A DNA stretch of 64,000 nucleotides from NCBI RefSeq assembly GCF_002079055.1, contig NC_047498.1:124001-188000 (forward strand). The letters run 5' to 3'. The position numbers and the translations under genes are program-made. This document shows, one piece after another, positions 1 to 9,499 of the stretch. The DNA is from Saccharomyces paradoxus. Its lineage: Eukaryota; Ascomycota; Saccharomycetes; Saccharomycetales; Saccharomycetaceae. A model generated the notes under the pieces. That model ran no database searches. It was given only the letters and a program-made list of their open reading frames with translations, and was not told where the DNA came from. The number at the start of each line of letters is the position of its first letter. Within the stretch, counting starts at the first letter, position 1.

Positions 1-605
1 ATGATATGAGGAATCTATCGCGTTCATTGAATGTATTTAAAGATCACGTCAGTGCAGTAATGGATGTAGACTTTTCTCCTACGGGGGATGAGATTGTTAC
101 TGGTTCATACGATAAGAGTATCAGAATATATAGGACGAATCATGGACATTCGAGAGAAATTTATCATACGAAGAGAATGCAGCATGTTTTCCAGGTTAAA
201 TATTCCATGGATTCTAAGTATATTATCAGTGGGTCTGATGATGGGAATGTTAGGTTATGGAGAAGCAAAGCTTGGGAGAGGTCGAATGTCAAAACTACCC
301 GTGAAAAGAATAAATTAGAATATGACGAAAAATTGAAAGAAAGATTTAGACATATGCCAGAGATTAAAAGAATCAGTAGACATAGACATGTACCACAAGT
401 CATCAAAAAGGCTCAAGAAATTAAGAATATTGAGTTGAGTTCTATAAAGAGAAGAGAAGCTAATGAAAGGCGTACTAGGAAGGACATGCCATACATTTCT
501 GAAAGAAAGAAACAAATCGTGGGTACCGTGCACAAATATGAAGATCCAGGAAGAGGCAGGAAAAGAAGAAAGGAAGACGATAAACGTGATACTCAAGAAG
601 AGTAG
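1..605 (+). CDS. SOF1: SOF1, C-terminal part (WD40 U3 snoRNP protein), 5' truncated by window edge
   Basis: Only the last 200 or so codons are present. The reading frame is already open at base 3 and enters from outside the window, so the ATG at base 6 is internal. Visible are the last WD40 repeats (the blades ending GSYDKSIRIY and GSDDGNVRLW), then a highly basic tail with the conserved Sof1 C-terminal block (KERFRHMPEIKRISRHRHVP) and a KRRKEDDK-type nuclear and nucleolar tail. Sof1 is an essential component of the U3 snoRNP/small-subunit processome needed for 18S rRNA maturation. Identity is by near-exact recall of the S. cerevisiae protein. The gene is convergent with PSR1. Confidence 0.96.
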   Translation, partial: DMRNLSRSLNVFKDHVSAVMDVDFSPTGDEIVTGSYDKSIRIYRTNHGHSREIYHTKRMQHVFQVKYSMDSKYIISGSDDGNVRLWRSKAWERSNVKTTREKNKLEYDEKLKERFRHMPEIKRISRHRHVPQVIKKAQEIKNIELSSIKRREANERRTRKDMPYISERKKQIVGTVHKYEDPGRGRKRRKEDDKRDTQEE

Positions 606-940
606 TTTTTCTGTTTTATATTTTCTGTATTTACACACATGTACAATATTTGCATTTTTGATTTTTAATTCACATATATTTGATAAATGTTTACGCCAGT
701 GTCCTGTTAAATTAAATTTGCCATTTATTAGATTATGAATTTATATATGAATACATTGTGTGGTAATGATAGAAGAAGTTGGTAAAAAAAAATGTCAAGG
801 ACAGTATGGGTATAGTGTGTTGAGCAAAAAAAAAAAAAAAAAGAAAAAAATTTTGTTCGCTGGTTCTTTTTTCCTTCTTCTTCATCTTTATCTTCATTCT
901 TTGGTGCGGAGCCAACAAGGAATTCGGGCGAAAGTGCTCC
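606..940. other. SOF1/PSR1 convergent spacer
   Basis: This is the 3' spacer between two convergent genes. It is AT-rich, contains a run of 17 A residues at about 826-842, and shows no gene I would support. Short ORFs on both strands here have low-complexity translations that come from the A tract. Confidence 0.7.
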
Positions 941-2185
941 TTATATCGTTACATCCAAAATTTTGCCCACATCTAGTGAGGTTTTCACAGAAAGGTCTTC
1001 TAAAAGAGGAATAATATCTAATAATTCGTTATCGTGAGTATCTGAGAACCAGGACGAAATCGGTATTGCATGTTGAGGATGAAAAATGTAAGATGCTGGA
1101 GAGTTATCGAGAATGATAATATCTGATAGGGGTCTTCCAATTTGGGATAAGTTTTTTATATAATTGCCTTCATAGTTATAGCAAGCCTCTCTGAATAATC
1201 TGTGATGGATGACTTTATCTGTGTCTAATATATCGAGCAATGGGTCACCGTACCGAGAGACACTGGCAGTAAAGACAACAACCTCGAATAACTTCCCGAC
1301 TCTTTCCAAGAATTCTTCCACGCCAGGTCTTTTAATGACATAGACATTATGTACTTGGTCATCTATTTCCACAGGCAAAACAAAATCCGCAGATCGCAAA
1401 TATTTGAAGGAAGAATGTACCAAAGTTTCATCAAGGTCTAGTATTAGGCATTTCTTGCCCTTTATACTTTCATCTTGTGGGGGGAGTAGGGTGTTGTAAC
1501 CTGGAGCGTGATACTGGCCCTGCTGTAAAAGCGTTAGGTCGATATATTCGTCACCTTCGTCGTCTTCGTCATCAGCATCGTTGGAAGTTTCACTGGCCTG
1601 AGGGCTGCTGCTTACCCTGCTTATGTTCATATCTTGGATAAGGTGGTCAGACGACACCTGCACAATAGGCCCTCGCTGCTGCGGCGGCTGCTGCGACTGC
1701 TGTTGTGGTTGTGGTTGTTGCTTTTTTTTCTGTTTGGAAGTATCTTTCAAAGCAGCTCCCTTTTCCTGTACAATGCCACGGCCACGACGGTTATCTTCAT
1801 CATCAATCTCTTCATCCTCATCAACCTCGTATTTTTCCTCATAAAGATCATCTTTACTAATTTTTTTTTCTACTTTCGTCATATTATTATTAGTGGTGGC
1901 GGTGGCGGCTGTAGTCGGCGACAATGGTTTCTTTTTCTCATTATCGTTTGTGCTTATCCCAGATTTACCGGTGGATCTTTCAGTGGAACTGAATGTAGCA
2001 GCCGAATTTGTCTTAGAAGGGGGAGAATTTGTCTGGTGTACGTCACGGCTTCGACTTTTCGTGTTGGAATGTTTGACGCTTCTGTTTTTCTTGAGAGAAC
2101 TGGACTGTTGTTGGCGATAAGCAGAATTGGAGTTGGATTGGGTAGTCTCGGAAGAGCAGCACAGTATTGACGATATGAAGCCCAT
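941..2185 (-). CDS. PSR1: Psr1, plasma-membrane HAD-type (FCP/SCP-like) phosphatase
   Basis: A protein of 414 residues. The N-terminus [10 protein letters not shown] is a classic dual acylation signal (myristoyl Gly2, palmitoyl Cys9 and Cys10) that anchors Psr proteins at the plasma membrane. A long low-complexity middle follows, rich in Ser/Thr, acidic residues and Gln/Pro. The C-terminal 170 residues are an NLI-interacting-factor (FCP1/SCP) phosphatase domain with the catalytic DLDET motif (DxDxT). Known role: with Whi2, Psr1 and Psr2 dephosphorylate Msn2 in the general stress response, and they function in sodium tolerance. The Gln-rich tract is shorter than in S. cerevisiae (about 427 residues overall), which looks like repeat-length variation. 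The paralogue PSR2 lies at 52479-53666. Two GTCACGTG boxes lie about 370-400 bp upstream. Confidence 0.97.
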   Translation of the reverse strand: MGFISSILCCSSETTQSNSNSAYRQQQSSSLKKNRSVKHSNTKSRSRDVHQTNSPPSKTNSAATFSSTERSTGKSGISTNDNEKKKPLSPTTAATATTNNNMTKVEKKISKDDLYEEKYEVDEDEEIDDEDNRRGRGIVQEKGAALKDTSKQKKKQQPQPQQQSQQPPQQRGPIVQVSSDHLIQDMNISRVSSSPQASETSNDADDEDDEGDEYIDLTLLQQGQYHAPGYNTLLPPQDESIKGKKCLILDLDETLVHSSFKYLRSADFVLPVEIDDQVHNVYVIKRPGVEEFLERVGKLFEVVVFTASVSRYGDPLLDILDTDKVIHHRLFREACYNYEGNYIKNLSQIGRPLSDIIILDNSPASYIFHPQHAIPISSWFSDTHDNELLDIIPLLEDLSVKTSLDVGKILDVTI

Positions 2186-2556
2186 GCTGGTTTGCTACTG
2201 ATTGTGTTAAAAACTCACGAACACGAATGCAGGCAAAACAAAAACTTGGATAAAGGCACAATGAAAGGGGAAGTGCGGTTGATTATGCTATATGGCACGA
2301 AGGAAACAGATTCTAGGCTAGGTAGGCGACAAAGGAAAGAGTTGAACTTAACGACGAAGTAACAAAGAAAGTTGAATGAAAGGGTGTTGCGAGCAATAAG
2401 GTTCAATAAGCACTCCTTCTCGAAAGCAATTTCTATACTTTTTCACTAAGTTTATATTAATCCCAGACTTTTTTTTTTTCGGTTCTTTCCAGAAAAAAAG
2501 AAACAAAATCAAGAGTGCCCTGACTTAGGGTTTCCTAAAAAAGTTATTAGGTTTTG

Positions 2557-2587
2557 GTCACGTGATAAGTCCTTTTCTGGTCACGTG
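2557..2587. promoter_or_regulatory. Pair of GTCACGTG boxes (Cbf1/CDEI-type) upstream of PSR1
   Basis: GTCACGTG occurs at 2557-2564 and again at 2580-2587, 23 bp apart. This matches the Cbf1-binding consensus RTCACRTG, the same box used as CDEI at centromeres. There is no CDEII/CDEIII structure here, so these read as promoter elements of PSR1; COX17 ends about 180 bp further on. Binding by Cbf1 or a Pho4-like bHLH factor is inference. Confidence 0.5.
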
Positions 2588-2764
2588 GTCTTGAAAACAC
2601 TCTTAGGGGGCCAAATGTAAAGATACTGCTAGTAGCGGTAGTAACGGTGTGATAATGTTAATTGTGCTTTGCACTTATTTACAGGTAGTATATACTATAG
2701 TTGGCGAATACCTATTTTTATATATACAAGTAAGAAAACAGCTGACAGCGGGCTTTCAGTAAGG

Positions 2765-2974
2765 TTAATTCGCACTTGGAACTTCAAAACCATAGCCCTT
2801 CATGCACTGTTTGTACTTCTCAATGAACTCCTTGCATTTTTCAGAGTCTTGTCCATTGAACAAGATGCACGTATCCCGCTCCTCCTTTTCTGGCTTACAA
2901 ACACAACATGGTTTGGGTTTGTCCTCGCAGTTCGCGTGGTTTTCTTGTTCTTGCTTTTTGTCAGTCTCAGTCAT
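2765..2974 (-). CDS. COX17: Cox17, copper metallochaperone for cytochrome c oxidase assembly
   Basis: A 69-residue protein with the family's full cysteine set: Cys16, Cys23-Cys24, Cys26, Cys36, Cys47 and Cys57. Cys26/Cys36 and Cys47/Cys57 form the twin CX9C motif of a coiled-coil-helix-coiled-coil-helix fold. The CCxC at 23-26 is the copper-binding site. Cox17 acts in the mitochondrial intermembrane space, is imported through the Mia40 disulfide relay, and hands Cu(I) to Sco1 and Cox11. Length equals the S. cerevisiae protein. It is divergently transcribed from DRS1. Confidence 0.98.
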   Translation of the reverse strand: MTETDKKQEQENHANCEDKPKPCCVCKPEKEERDTCILFNGQDSEKCKEFIEKYKQCMKGYGFEVPSAN

Positions 2975-3158
2975 TGCGTATTATTGAATGTACGATTGTG
3001 TAAATATCTGATTGTATATACGAATGTTTTTGTATTGTTGTGGTGAAGAAAGCCGTTAGTTGGTAGACCAGATTTTGATTCGCTTGCTATATATCGTCAT
3101 TTCATTTTCTTTTTTGAAGGAGAACAGTAGGGTTACCTTTGTATCCGGGTAGGGATTT

Positions 3159-3190
3159 GAAAAAAATTTTCAAAAATGCGATGAGATGAG
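3159..3190. promoter_or_regulatory. RRPE and tandem PAC motifs in DRS1 promoter
   Basis: An RRPE-like TGAAAAAAATTTTC block at 3159-3172 is followed by PAC boxes GCGATGAG (3178-3185) and GAGATGAG (3183-3190), about 110 bp upstream of the DRS1 start. In yeast this pair marks ribosome-biogenesis regulon promoters (Stb3 at RRPE, Dot6/Tod6 at PAC). It fits the function of DRS1 rather than that of COX17, which shares this divergent 322 bp spacer. Confidence 0.75.
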
Positions 3191-3296
3191 GTTGAAAATT
3201 GCGAGTAAGAATATGCTTAGGTAGTATGAGTATTTACGTTGGTCTTGGGCTTGGAATTGGAGCTGTGTGCCTGCAAACGCGTGTTATAGATATACT

Positions 3297-5534
3297 ATGG
3301 TGGTAGGAACTAAGAAGTATTCTGATTTGGACTTTGTCCCTACAATTAGTGACAGCGAAGAAGATGTTCCAATCTTAGATTCCTCTGATGACGAAAAGGT
3401 GGAGGTTAAGAAGACCACTAAGAAGCGCAAGGGTAAAAATAACAAGAAAAAGGCTGTCGAGGCGGATAATCTTGATGAGGATGTTCATGAGGACTTGGAC
3501 GCAGGGTTCAAGTTCGATTTGGACGCGGATGACACCACTTCGAACTTTCAAGGCTGGAACTTTCTAGGCGAGGGCGAGTCCAATAAGGATGATGCAGAAG
3601 CCTTTGTGAAGAAGGACGTGGACTTGGACAAGATCATTAGAAGAAAAGGTGGGCTGGTGAAGATGGCCCATATCGATAGTAAACAAGAAAAAGAAAAAGA
3701 GGAAGAGGAAGAAGAAGAGGAAAACGATAACGACGATGAGGAATTAGCAATGGACGGGTTCGGTATGGGAGCCCCCATGAACAATGAAGGCGAGGATGAG
3801 TCAGAAGAAGAGGAAGAAGAAGAAGAAGAGGATGAACAGGAAGAGATGACGTTAGAAAAGGGCGGCAAAGATGACGAAGTAGATGAAGAAGACGATTCTG
3901 AAGAGGCAAAAGCCGATTTCTATGCTCCTGAAACTGAGGGAGATGAAGCTAAAAAGCAAATGTACGAAAATTTCAATAGTTTGTCTTTGTCTCGTCCAGT
4001 TCTTAAGGGTCTTGCAAGTTTGGGTTACGTCAAGCCTTCTCCTATTCAAAGCGCCACAATCCCCATCGCTTTATTGGGTAAAGATATCATTGCCGGTGCT
4101 GTTACTGGTTCTGGTAAGACTGCCGCGTTTATGATCCCTATCATTGAGCGTTTGTTATACAAACCAGCCAAAATCGCTTCTACCAGAGTTATCGTTCTAT
4201 TGCCCACTCGTGAATTGGCTATCCAGGTCGCTGATGTTGGTAAGCAAATCGCACGTTTCGTCTCTGGTATAACTTTTGGTCTGGCTGTTGGTGGTTTGAA
4301 CTTGAGACAACAAGAACAAATGTTGAAATCTCGTCCGGATATTGTCATTGCTACTCCGGGTAGATTCATTGATCATATCAGGAACTCAGCAAGTTTCAAT
4401 GTGGACTCAGTGGAAATTCTGGTTATGGATGAAGCCGATAGAATGTTAGAAGAGGGTTTTCAAGATGAACTGAATGAAATTATGGGCCTATTACCAAGCA
4501 ATAGACAGAATCTGTTGTTTTCCGCCACGATGAACTCCAAAATTAAAAGTCTAGTTAGTCTTTCTTTGAAAAAACCGGTAAGGATCATGATTGATCCTCC
4601 AAAGAAAGCTGCTACCAAGTTGACACAAGAATTTGTTCGTATCCGTAAAAGAGACCATTTGAAGCCTGCCTTGTTGTTTAACTTGATTAGGAAATTGGAT
4701 CCAATGGGTCAAAAGAGGATTGTCGTTTTCGTAGCAAGAAAAGAAACTGCTCATAGATTAAGGATTATTATGGGTCTTTTAGGTATGAGTGTGGGTGAAT
4801 TGCATGGTTCTTTAACGCAAGAACAGCGTTTAGATTCCGTAAACAAATTCAAAAATTTGGAAGTACCTGTACTTATCTGTACAGATTTGGCCTCCAGAGG
4901 TCTTGATATTCCAAAGATCGAGGTCGTTATCAACTACGATATGCCGAAGAGTCACGAGATTTACCTGCATAGAGTGGGTCGTACCGCCAGAGCTGGTAGG
5001 GAAGGTCGTTCCGTCACCTTTGTCGGTGAATCATCTCAAGATAGAAGTATTGTCCGTGCTGCTGTCAAGAGTGTAGAAGAAAATAAGTCCCTTACCCAAG
5101 GTAAAGCACTCGGTAGAAACGTGGACTGGGTTCAAATCGAAGAAACAAATAAACTTGTTGAATCGATGAAAGATACAATTGAAGAGATTCTTGTTGAAGA
5201 AAAGGAGGAGAAGGAAATTTTAAGGGCTGAAATGCAATTGAGAAAGGGTGAAAATATGTTGAAGCATAAAAAGGAAATTCAGGCAAGACCAAGAAGGACA
5301 TGGTTCCAAAGCGAATCAGACAAGAAAAATTCCAAAGTACTAGGAGCGTTATCAAGAAACAAGAAAGTCACCAACAGTAAAAAGAGAAAGCGTGAAGAAG
5401 CTAAGTCTGATGGCAATGGTGCACGTTCTTACAGGAAAACTAAAACTGACCGTACCGCGGACCAAGAGAGAACTTTCAAAAAGCAGAAGAGTGCAAATTC
5501 AAATAAAAAGAAGGGTTTCAAAAGCCGTAGGTAA
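3297..5534 (+). CDS. DRS1: Drs1, DEAD-box RNA helicase of 60S ribosome assembly
   Basis: A 745-residue protein. I chose the ATG at 3297 (MVVGTKKYS) because it matches the family N-terminus; an in-frame ATG ten codons upstream has no such support. The N-terminal 200 residues are strongly acidic with Glu runs. The helicase core follows: Q-motif PSPIQ, Walker A TGSGKT (270-275), DEAD (378-381), SAT (409-411) and the motif VI-like HRVGRTAR (558-565). The C-terminal tail is Lys/Arg-rich. Drs1 is a nucleolar ATPase needed for 27S pre-rRNA processing and the pre-60S pathway. Glu-rich tracts differ in length from S. cerevisiae (752 residues). It is regulated by the PAC/RRPE elements just upstream. 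Confidence 0.98.
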   Translation: MVVGTKKYSDLDFVPTISDSEEDVPILDSSDDEKVEVKKTTKKRKGKNNKKKAVEADNLDEDVHEDLDAGFKFDLDADDTTSNFQGWNFLGEGESNKDDAEAFVKKDVDLDKIIRRKGGLVKMAHIDSKQEKEKEEEEEEEENDNDDEELAMDGFGMGAPMNNEGEDESEEEEEEEEEDEQEEMTLEKGGKDDEVDEEDDSEEAKADFYAPETEGDEAKKQMYENFNSLSLSRPVLKGLASLGYVKPSPIQSATIPIALLGKDIIAGAVTGSGKTAAFMIPIIERLLYKPAKIASTRVIVLLPTRELAIQVADVGKQIARFVSGITFGLAVGGLNLRQQEQMLKSRPDIVIATPGRFIDHIRNSASFNVDSVEILVMDEADRMLEEGFQDELNEIMGLLPSNRQNLLFSATMNSKIKSLVSLSLKKPVRIMIDPPKKAATKLTQEFVRIRKRDHLKPALLFNLIRKLDPMGQKRIVVFVARKETAHRLRIIMGLLGMSVGELHGSLTQEQRLDSVNKFKNLEVPVLICTDLASRGLDIPKIEVVINYDMPKSHEIYLHRVGRTARAGREGRSVTFVGESSQDRSIVRAAVKSVEENKSLTQGKALGRNVDWVQIEETNKLVESMKDTIEEILVEEKEEKEILRAEMQLRKGENMLKHKKEIQARPRRTWFQSESDKKNSKVLGALSRNKKVTNSKKRKREEAKSDGNGARSYRKTKTDRTADQERTFKKQKSANSNKKKGFKSRR

Positions 5535-5860
5535 TAATTTCCATCGTCATTATCATCAATCATCAACATACTTATAACTGTCATTATACTATTAATATTT
5601 TGTACTTAAATATCATTAATTCATCTGATAAACTAGGAATTAGTTAATTATTCTTTTTTCGTTCAATCAGTACGAGCATTAATAAATCGTGAATAATACG
5701 CTGTGTCAAGGGCATATTTCAAGTACGAAACGAACCGAACGCATATTCAGGCTACTTGCTGCAAAGAATTATAAAATTACATTCCGTTCTAGTAAAAAAT
5801 TATAAATAAAAAAAAATAAAAAAATAAAAAAAGTAAAAGGCATGACAAAAGACTTGTATT
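5535..5860. other. DRS1/LMO1 convergent spacer
   Basis: AT-rich 3' spacer between convergent genes with A-rich tracts at about 5805-5835. No gene, RNA or repeat that I can support. Confidence 0.65.
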
Positions 5861-7858
5861 CTAATCAAAATAAAAATTTTGGGTTACTTTCTTTAGTGTT
5901 TCCAAGTCATAAAATTCTTCATCTTCATTCTCATCGCTTGGTTCGGGTGGAGGCACTATAATATCCTGATGAACGTTCAAATTTATCATCTGAACGTTTT
6001 TCCTCAAATCAAATAATGTGTCTATTTGTTCTTTCGTGTCTTCAGATATATCTTCATGCTGGGATGGAGATATCAATTTCAATCCGTCCAGCCATATATA
6101 CTTGCCTTCTTCTGTGTCTAAATAAAACTTCAAAACTGTCCTGTCGTTACGATCTTTTAATTCAACTTCAGTGTACACATTGGTTTCATCTAATTTGATG
6201 TAAACGTTATTACCTGTCCGACGACTCGGTGTAGTGAGTTCTATGCTTTTAAAAGAGGTTATATGTTTCAAAACAACAACTTTCGTTCTGCCGTTAGCCA
6301 AGGCCTCAGAACCTGGACTTGTCAAGATTTTATTATCAAATAGATAGGGTAATTCACTTGTTTGGGTTTCGAATTCTCTGGCCAATAAACTTGCATGGTT
6401 ATCTGAAACTATGAGAAAGTAGACTTTTGGCGTCCCAGCTTCAGGATCTAACGGGTTTTCTGCGTAAACCCACGTTCCCTTTTGCAATTGAAGAAGTCTT
6501 TGATGACGAACGTAATCATGAACCTGGCCCGATAGCATGGTATCGAAGCTGGCAATACTAGAAGACCAAGTTCGGTACTGTTCTTTTTTTATTGTGTCCA
6601 ACTGTAATGTTCTTGCGAATTTATAACTCATAGAGTCAAGTGCAAAAACTTGAGTCTTAAGGAGTGATTTGGTTTGTATTGCAGATTCCAAATCACTCGA
6701 TGACAAACAAACATATTTTAGAGTGATAATAGCTAAATTTAATAGTGAAATCAAATCATTTTGGGATTTTGCTAATGATTCTATCCAAAATCTTAAAAAC
6801 AACTCGAGTGTCTTGTAAAAACATGTTTGTCGATTCAGAACAGCGGTGGCAATTTGTAGTTTTAAATCGCATTCTGAGTCTGAATATGGATTCTCTTTTT
6901 TCCCACTTAGATTGAAAAGTCTTCTAAATTGATCTGATAATTTGAATATTGCTTCATAAAGGGGGAAATCGTTCTCGCCAAATAACAATTGTTCGGTGTA
7001 AAGTCTCTTGAATGAGCCATTAGCACTGTTTAAGAATGTGAAAGTGTCATATGCATTTAACAAATTTATACTAGGAAGATCGCCCATTTCCATTTCTAGT
7101 CCCTTTTGAAATACGGAATTATCTTTGATGGCCCTAAGAAGATCACCTCTAAGGGAGCAGGAATAATCGTCAATATTAACCGACGATAGAAAATTTATTA
7201 GTCTCTGCTTTAACGGTACAAATTCTTCTAGGATTAGTGGTTGGAACTCTTCTATGTAAAGTAGTTCAGACATGGAAGCTGGAAAGTTGTACTGAAATAG
7301 CAAAATGAGAATTGCAGGTACGAATTCTACGGCGTGTGATAGTGATGTTTCACATAATGTAAGCGAACATTTTAGAAATAGGGTTATGCACAGTATAGTG
7401 TCCGCAAACAACGATTTCTGAATAGGTCTTTGTGACAGAATTAGTAAAAGTATTCCTATGAGCTGAGGATTCTCTTTGGAGACATGGCAGATACTCACAA
7501 TAGCTTCATTTTTATTGGAATCTTGGCATTTGAGGGCTACATTAAAAAGTTTAGTGAGATTCGATACCAATGTTTCTGGCATTAACTTTTGACAATTATT
7601 ACACAATATATTCCAAAATTGGAAATCTGGAATTACTGTTCTACATAGGTATTTTTCATCACAGAGGAGAATATAATTTGCCAATAACTTTTCATATTCA
7701 TCACTTGTTTCATTCAAATTTTCATTATCGACTAGCCTACGATAGCATGTTTTTGACTGTGCACTAGTAAGTGACTTGGCTGGCTCCCCCGACTTAGAAT
7801 TTAATAGTAGTTTTATGTTTTCCAAGCTTTCACCTGATTTCTGCATGTCATGACTCAT
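5861..7858 (-). CDS. LMO1: Lmo1, ELMO-family Rho GEF subunit homologue (YLL007C)
   Basis: A 665-residue protein, the same length as the S. cerevisiae YLL007C product. The N-terminal half is Leu-rich helical repeat sequence of armadillo-like character. The region from about residue 440 onward (from QKGTWVYAENPLDPE to KYIWLDGLKLI) looks like a PH-type fold as found in ELMO proteins. In S. cerevisiae, Lmo1 is reported to pair with the Dock-type Dck1 and act upstream of Rho5 in mitophagy and oxidative-stress signalling. I recognise the protein by synteny and sequence; the domain limits are estimates. Confidence 0.93.
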   Translation of the reverse strand: MSHDMQKSGESLENIKLLLNSKSGEPAKSLTSAQSKTCYRRLVDNENLNETSDEYEKLLANYILLCDEKYLCRTVIPDFQFWNILCNNCQKLMPETLVSNLTKLFNVALKCQDSNKNEAIVSICHVSKENPQLIGILLLILSQRPIQKSLFADTILCITLFLKCSLTLCETSLSHAVEFVPAILILLFQYNFPASMSELLYIEEFQPLILEEFVPLKQRLINFLSSVNIDDYSCSLRGDLLRAIKDNSVFQKGLEMEMGDLPSINLLNAYDTFTFLNSANGSFKRLYTEQLLFGENDFPLYEAIFKLSDQFRRLFNLSGKKENPYSDSECDLKLQIATAVLNRQTCFYKTLELFLRFWIESLAKSQNDLISLLNLAIITLKYVCLSSSDLESAIQTKSLLKTQVFALDSMSYKFARTLQLDTIKKEQYRTWSSSIASFDTMLSGQVHDYVRHQRLLQLQKGTWVYAENPLDPEAGTPKVYFLIVSDNHASLLAREFETQTSELPYLFDNKILTSPGSEALANGRTKVVVLKHITSFKSIELTTPSRRTGNNVYIKLDETNVYTEVELKDRNDRTVLKFYLDTEEGKYIWLDGLKLISPSQHEDISEDTKEQIDTLFDLRKNVQMINLNVHQDIIVPPPEPSDENEDEEFYDLETLKKVTQNFYFD

Positions 7859-8144
7859 TGCTATGCCGTTATATAAGATGTTCGAGTCTATTTCCTTCCC
7901 AATGACAAAATTGAGTCAATTCAACACGGAGCAAGTCGCCCTTGTAATAATTTCAGATTACTTCTTTCTATATATTTCCTTTATATTTTATTTTTCACTT
8001 TCTACCTATCCGTTCCAATTCCGAAGAACCGTCAACATCCAATAAAGATTACCTACGACAATAAATCGGCCCCCACTGAATTTACTCAATGTTAAAGAAG
8101 GACTTTGAGGCGGTTGATATAAAACCTATAGACTTTTTCTGAAA

Positions 8145-9425
8145 ATGGTTAACAGTGGGAATGAGTCCACCGAAACGGATTCGCTAATGACGTTTGATGA
8201 CTATATAAGCAAAGAACTGCCTGAACATCTACAGAGACTAATCATGGAGAGTCTGAAAGGTTCTATTGCTTCAAATGACGTAAGGCAGACTTCAAACAAC
8301 TCAGAGTTTAATTTTAGTAAAAACGGGAGCTTCAAAGGTCTCGATGATGCAATCCAAGTTTTGCAGATGCAAAGCGTGTTGCATCCTTCTTCATTGGGAT
8401 CGTTAACAACGTCCTCCAAATTCTCTGGATGGTCGTTTGCCCAAGGGTTTTTTGTAGGACAGCTAAGCATAGTGTTGTTGTTCATCTTTTTCCTAAAATT
8501 CTTCATATTCAGTGATGAGCCATCTAAAAGTAAGAATCCGAAACCTGCAGCCTCTGGCCACAGATCAAAATTCAGAGAATATCCTTTTATATCTCGCGAG
8601 TTTCTGACTTCTCTTGTTAGGAAAGGTGCTAAAGAACATCATGAGTTCAATGAAGAGGCGGAAAATGAACATCTTCAAGAATTGGCTCTTATTTTAGAGA
8701 GAACCTATTATAATGTCGATGTGCACCCTGCAGAGTCGTTGGATTGGTTTAACGTTTTGGTTGCCCAAATAATACAACAATTCCGAGGGGAAGCTTGGCA
8801 CAAAGACAATATCCTTCATTCTTTGAATGATTTTATTGGAAGGAAATCGCCTGATCTACCTGATTATTTAGATACCATAAAAATAACTGAACTGGATACA
8901 GGTGATGATTTCCCCATTTTCTCGAATTGCAGAATACAATATTCGCCAAATTCAGGTAATAAAAAACTAGAGGCAAAAATCGATATAGATTTAAACGACC
9001 ATTTAACTCTGGGGGTAGAAACAAAACTATTACTCAATTATCCAAAGCCTGGTATTGCTGCTCTCCCTGTAAGTCTAGTAGTGTCAATTGTGAGGTTTCA
9101 GGCGTGTTTGACCGTATCTTTAACTAATGCGGAGGAATTTGCTTCTACTTCTGACGGTAGCAGTAATGAAAACGATATGGAGGGCGATTCTGGATATTTT
9201 CTGATGTTTTCCTTTTCTCCTGAATATAGAATGGAATTCGAAATCAAGTCTTTGATTGGCTCAAGATCCAAACTTGAGAATATTCCCAAGATTAGCAGTG
9301 TTATTGAATATCAAATAAAAAAATGGTTTGTAGAACGATGTGTTGAACCAAGATTCCAATTTGTCAGGTTACCAAGTATGTGGCCACGCAGTAAAAACAC
9401 GAGGGAAGAAAAGCCTACAGAGTAA
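8145..9425 (+). CDS. MMM1: Mmm1, ER subunit of the ERMES tether
   Basis: A 426-residue protein, as in S. cerevisiae. It has a short lumenal N-terminus with potential N-glycosylation sites (NES, NNS, NGS), one transmembrane segment at about 101-122 (GQLSIVLLFIFFLKFFIF), and a cytosolic SMP lipid-transfer domain over about 190-410. Mmm1 anchors ERMES at the ER; with Mdm12, Mdm10 and Mdm34 it bridges ER and mitochondria and moves phospholipids. Its start lies 286 bp from the LMO1 start (divergent pair), and its stop is only 74 bp from that of convergent SPO75. Confidence 0.98.
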   Translation: MVNSGNESTETDSLMTFDDYISKELPEHLQRLIMESLKGSIASNDVRQTSNNSEFNFSKNGSFKGLDDAIQVLQMQSVLHPSSLGSLTTSSKFSGWSFAQGFFVGQLSIVLLFIFFLKFFIFSDEPSKSKNPKPAASGHRSKFREYPFISREFLTSLVRKGAKEHHEFNEEAENEHLQELALILERTYYNVDVHPAESLDWFNVLVAQIIQQFRGEAWHKDNILHSLNDFIGRKSPDLPDYLDTIKITELDTGDDFPIFSNCRIQYSPNSGNKKLEAKIDIDLNDHLTLGVETKLLLNYPKPGIAALPVSLVVSIVRFQACLTVSLTNAEEFASTSDGSSNENDMEGDSGYFLMFSFSPEYRMEFEIKSLIGSRSKLENIPKISSVIEYQIKKWFVERCVEPRFQFVRLPSMWPRSKNTREEKPTE

Positions 9426-9499
9426 TAAATATCTATGTACAAATTTTCGTTCTATCTTTTCCTATCTTCACTGCCTCATTTTAGAGAGCCAGGCCTTGG

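Noticed and set aside
733-1014. Overlapping small ORFs in the SOF1/PSR1 spacer
   Set aside because: Both run through the 17-A tract and translate to poly-Lys or poly-Phe stretches.
1623-2170. Plus-strand ORFs of 73, 178 and 75 codons opposite PSR1
   Set aside because: They read the complement of the low-complexity PSR1 middle (CAG/CAA and acidic codons). Composition (Cys, Leu, Phe, Ser) is artefactual.
3548-3909. Two antisense ORFs (106 and 90 codons) opposite DRS1
   Set aside because: They are the reverse reading of the Glu/Asp-rich GAA/GAG tract of DRS1. Poly-Ser and poly-Leu translations are the expected shadow of such a repeat.
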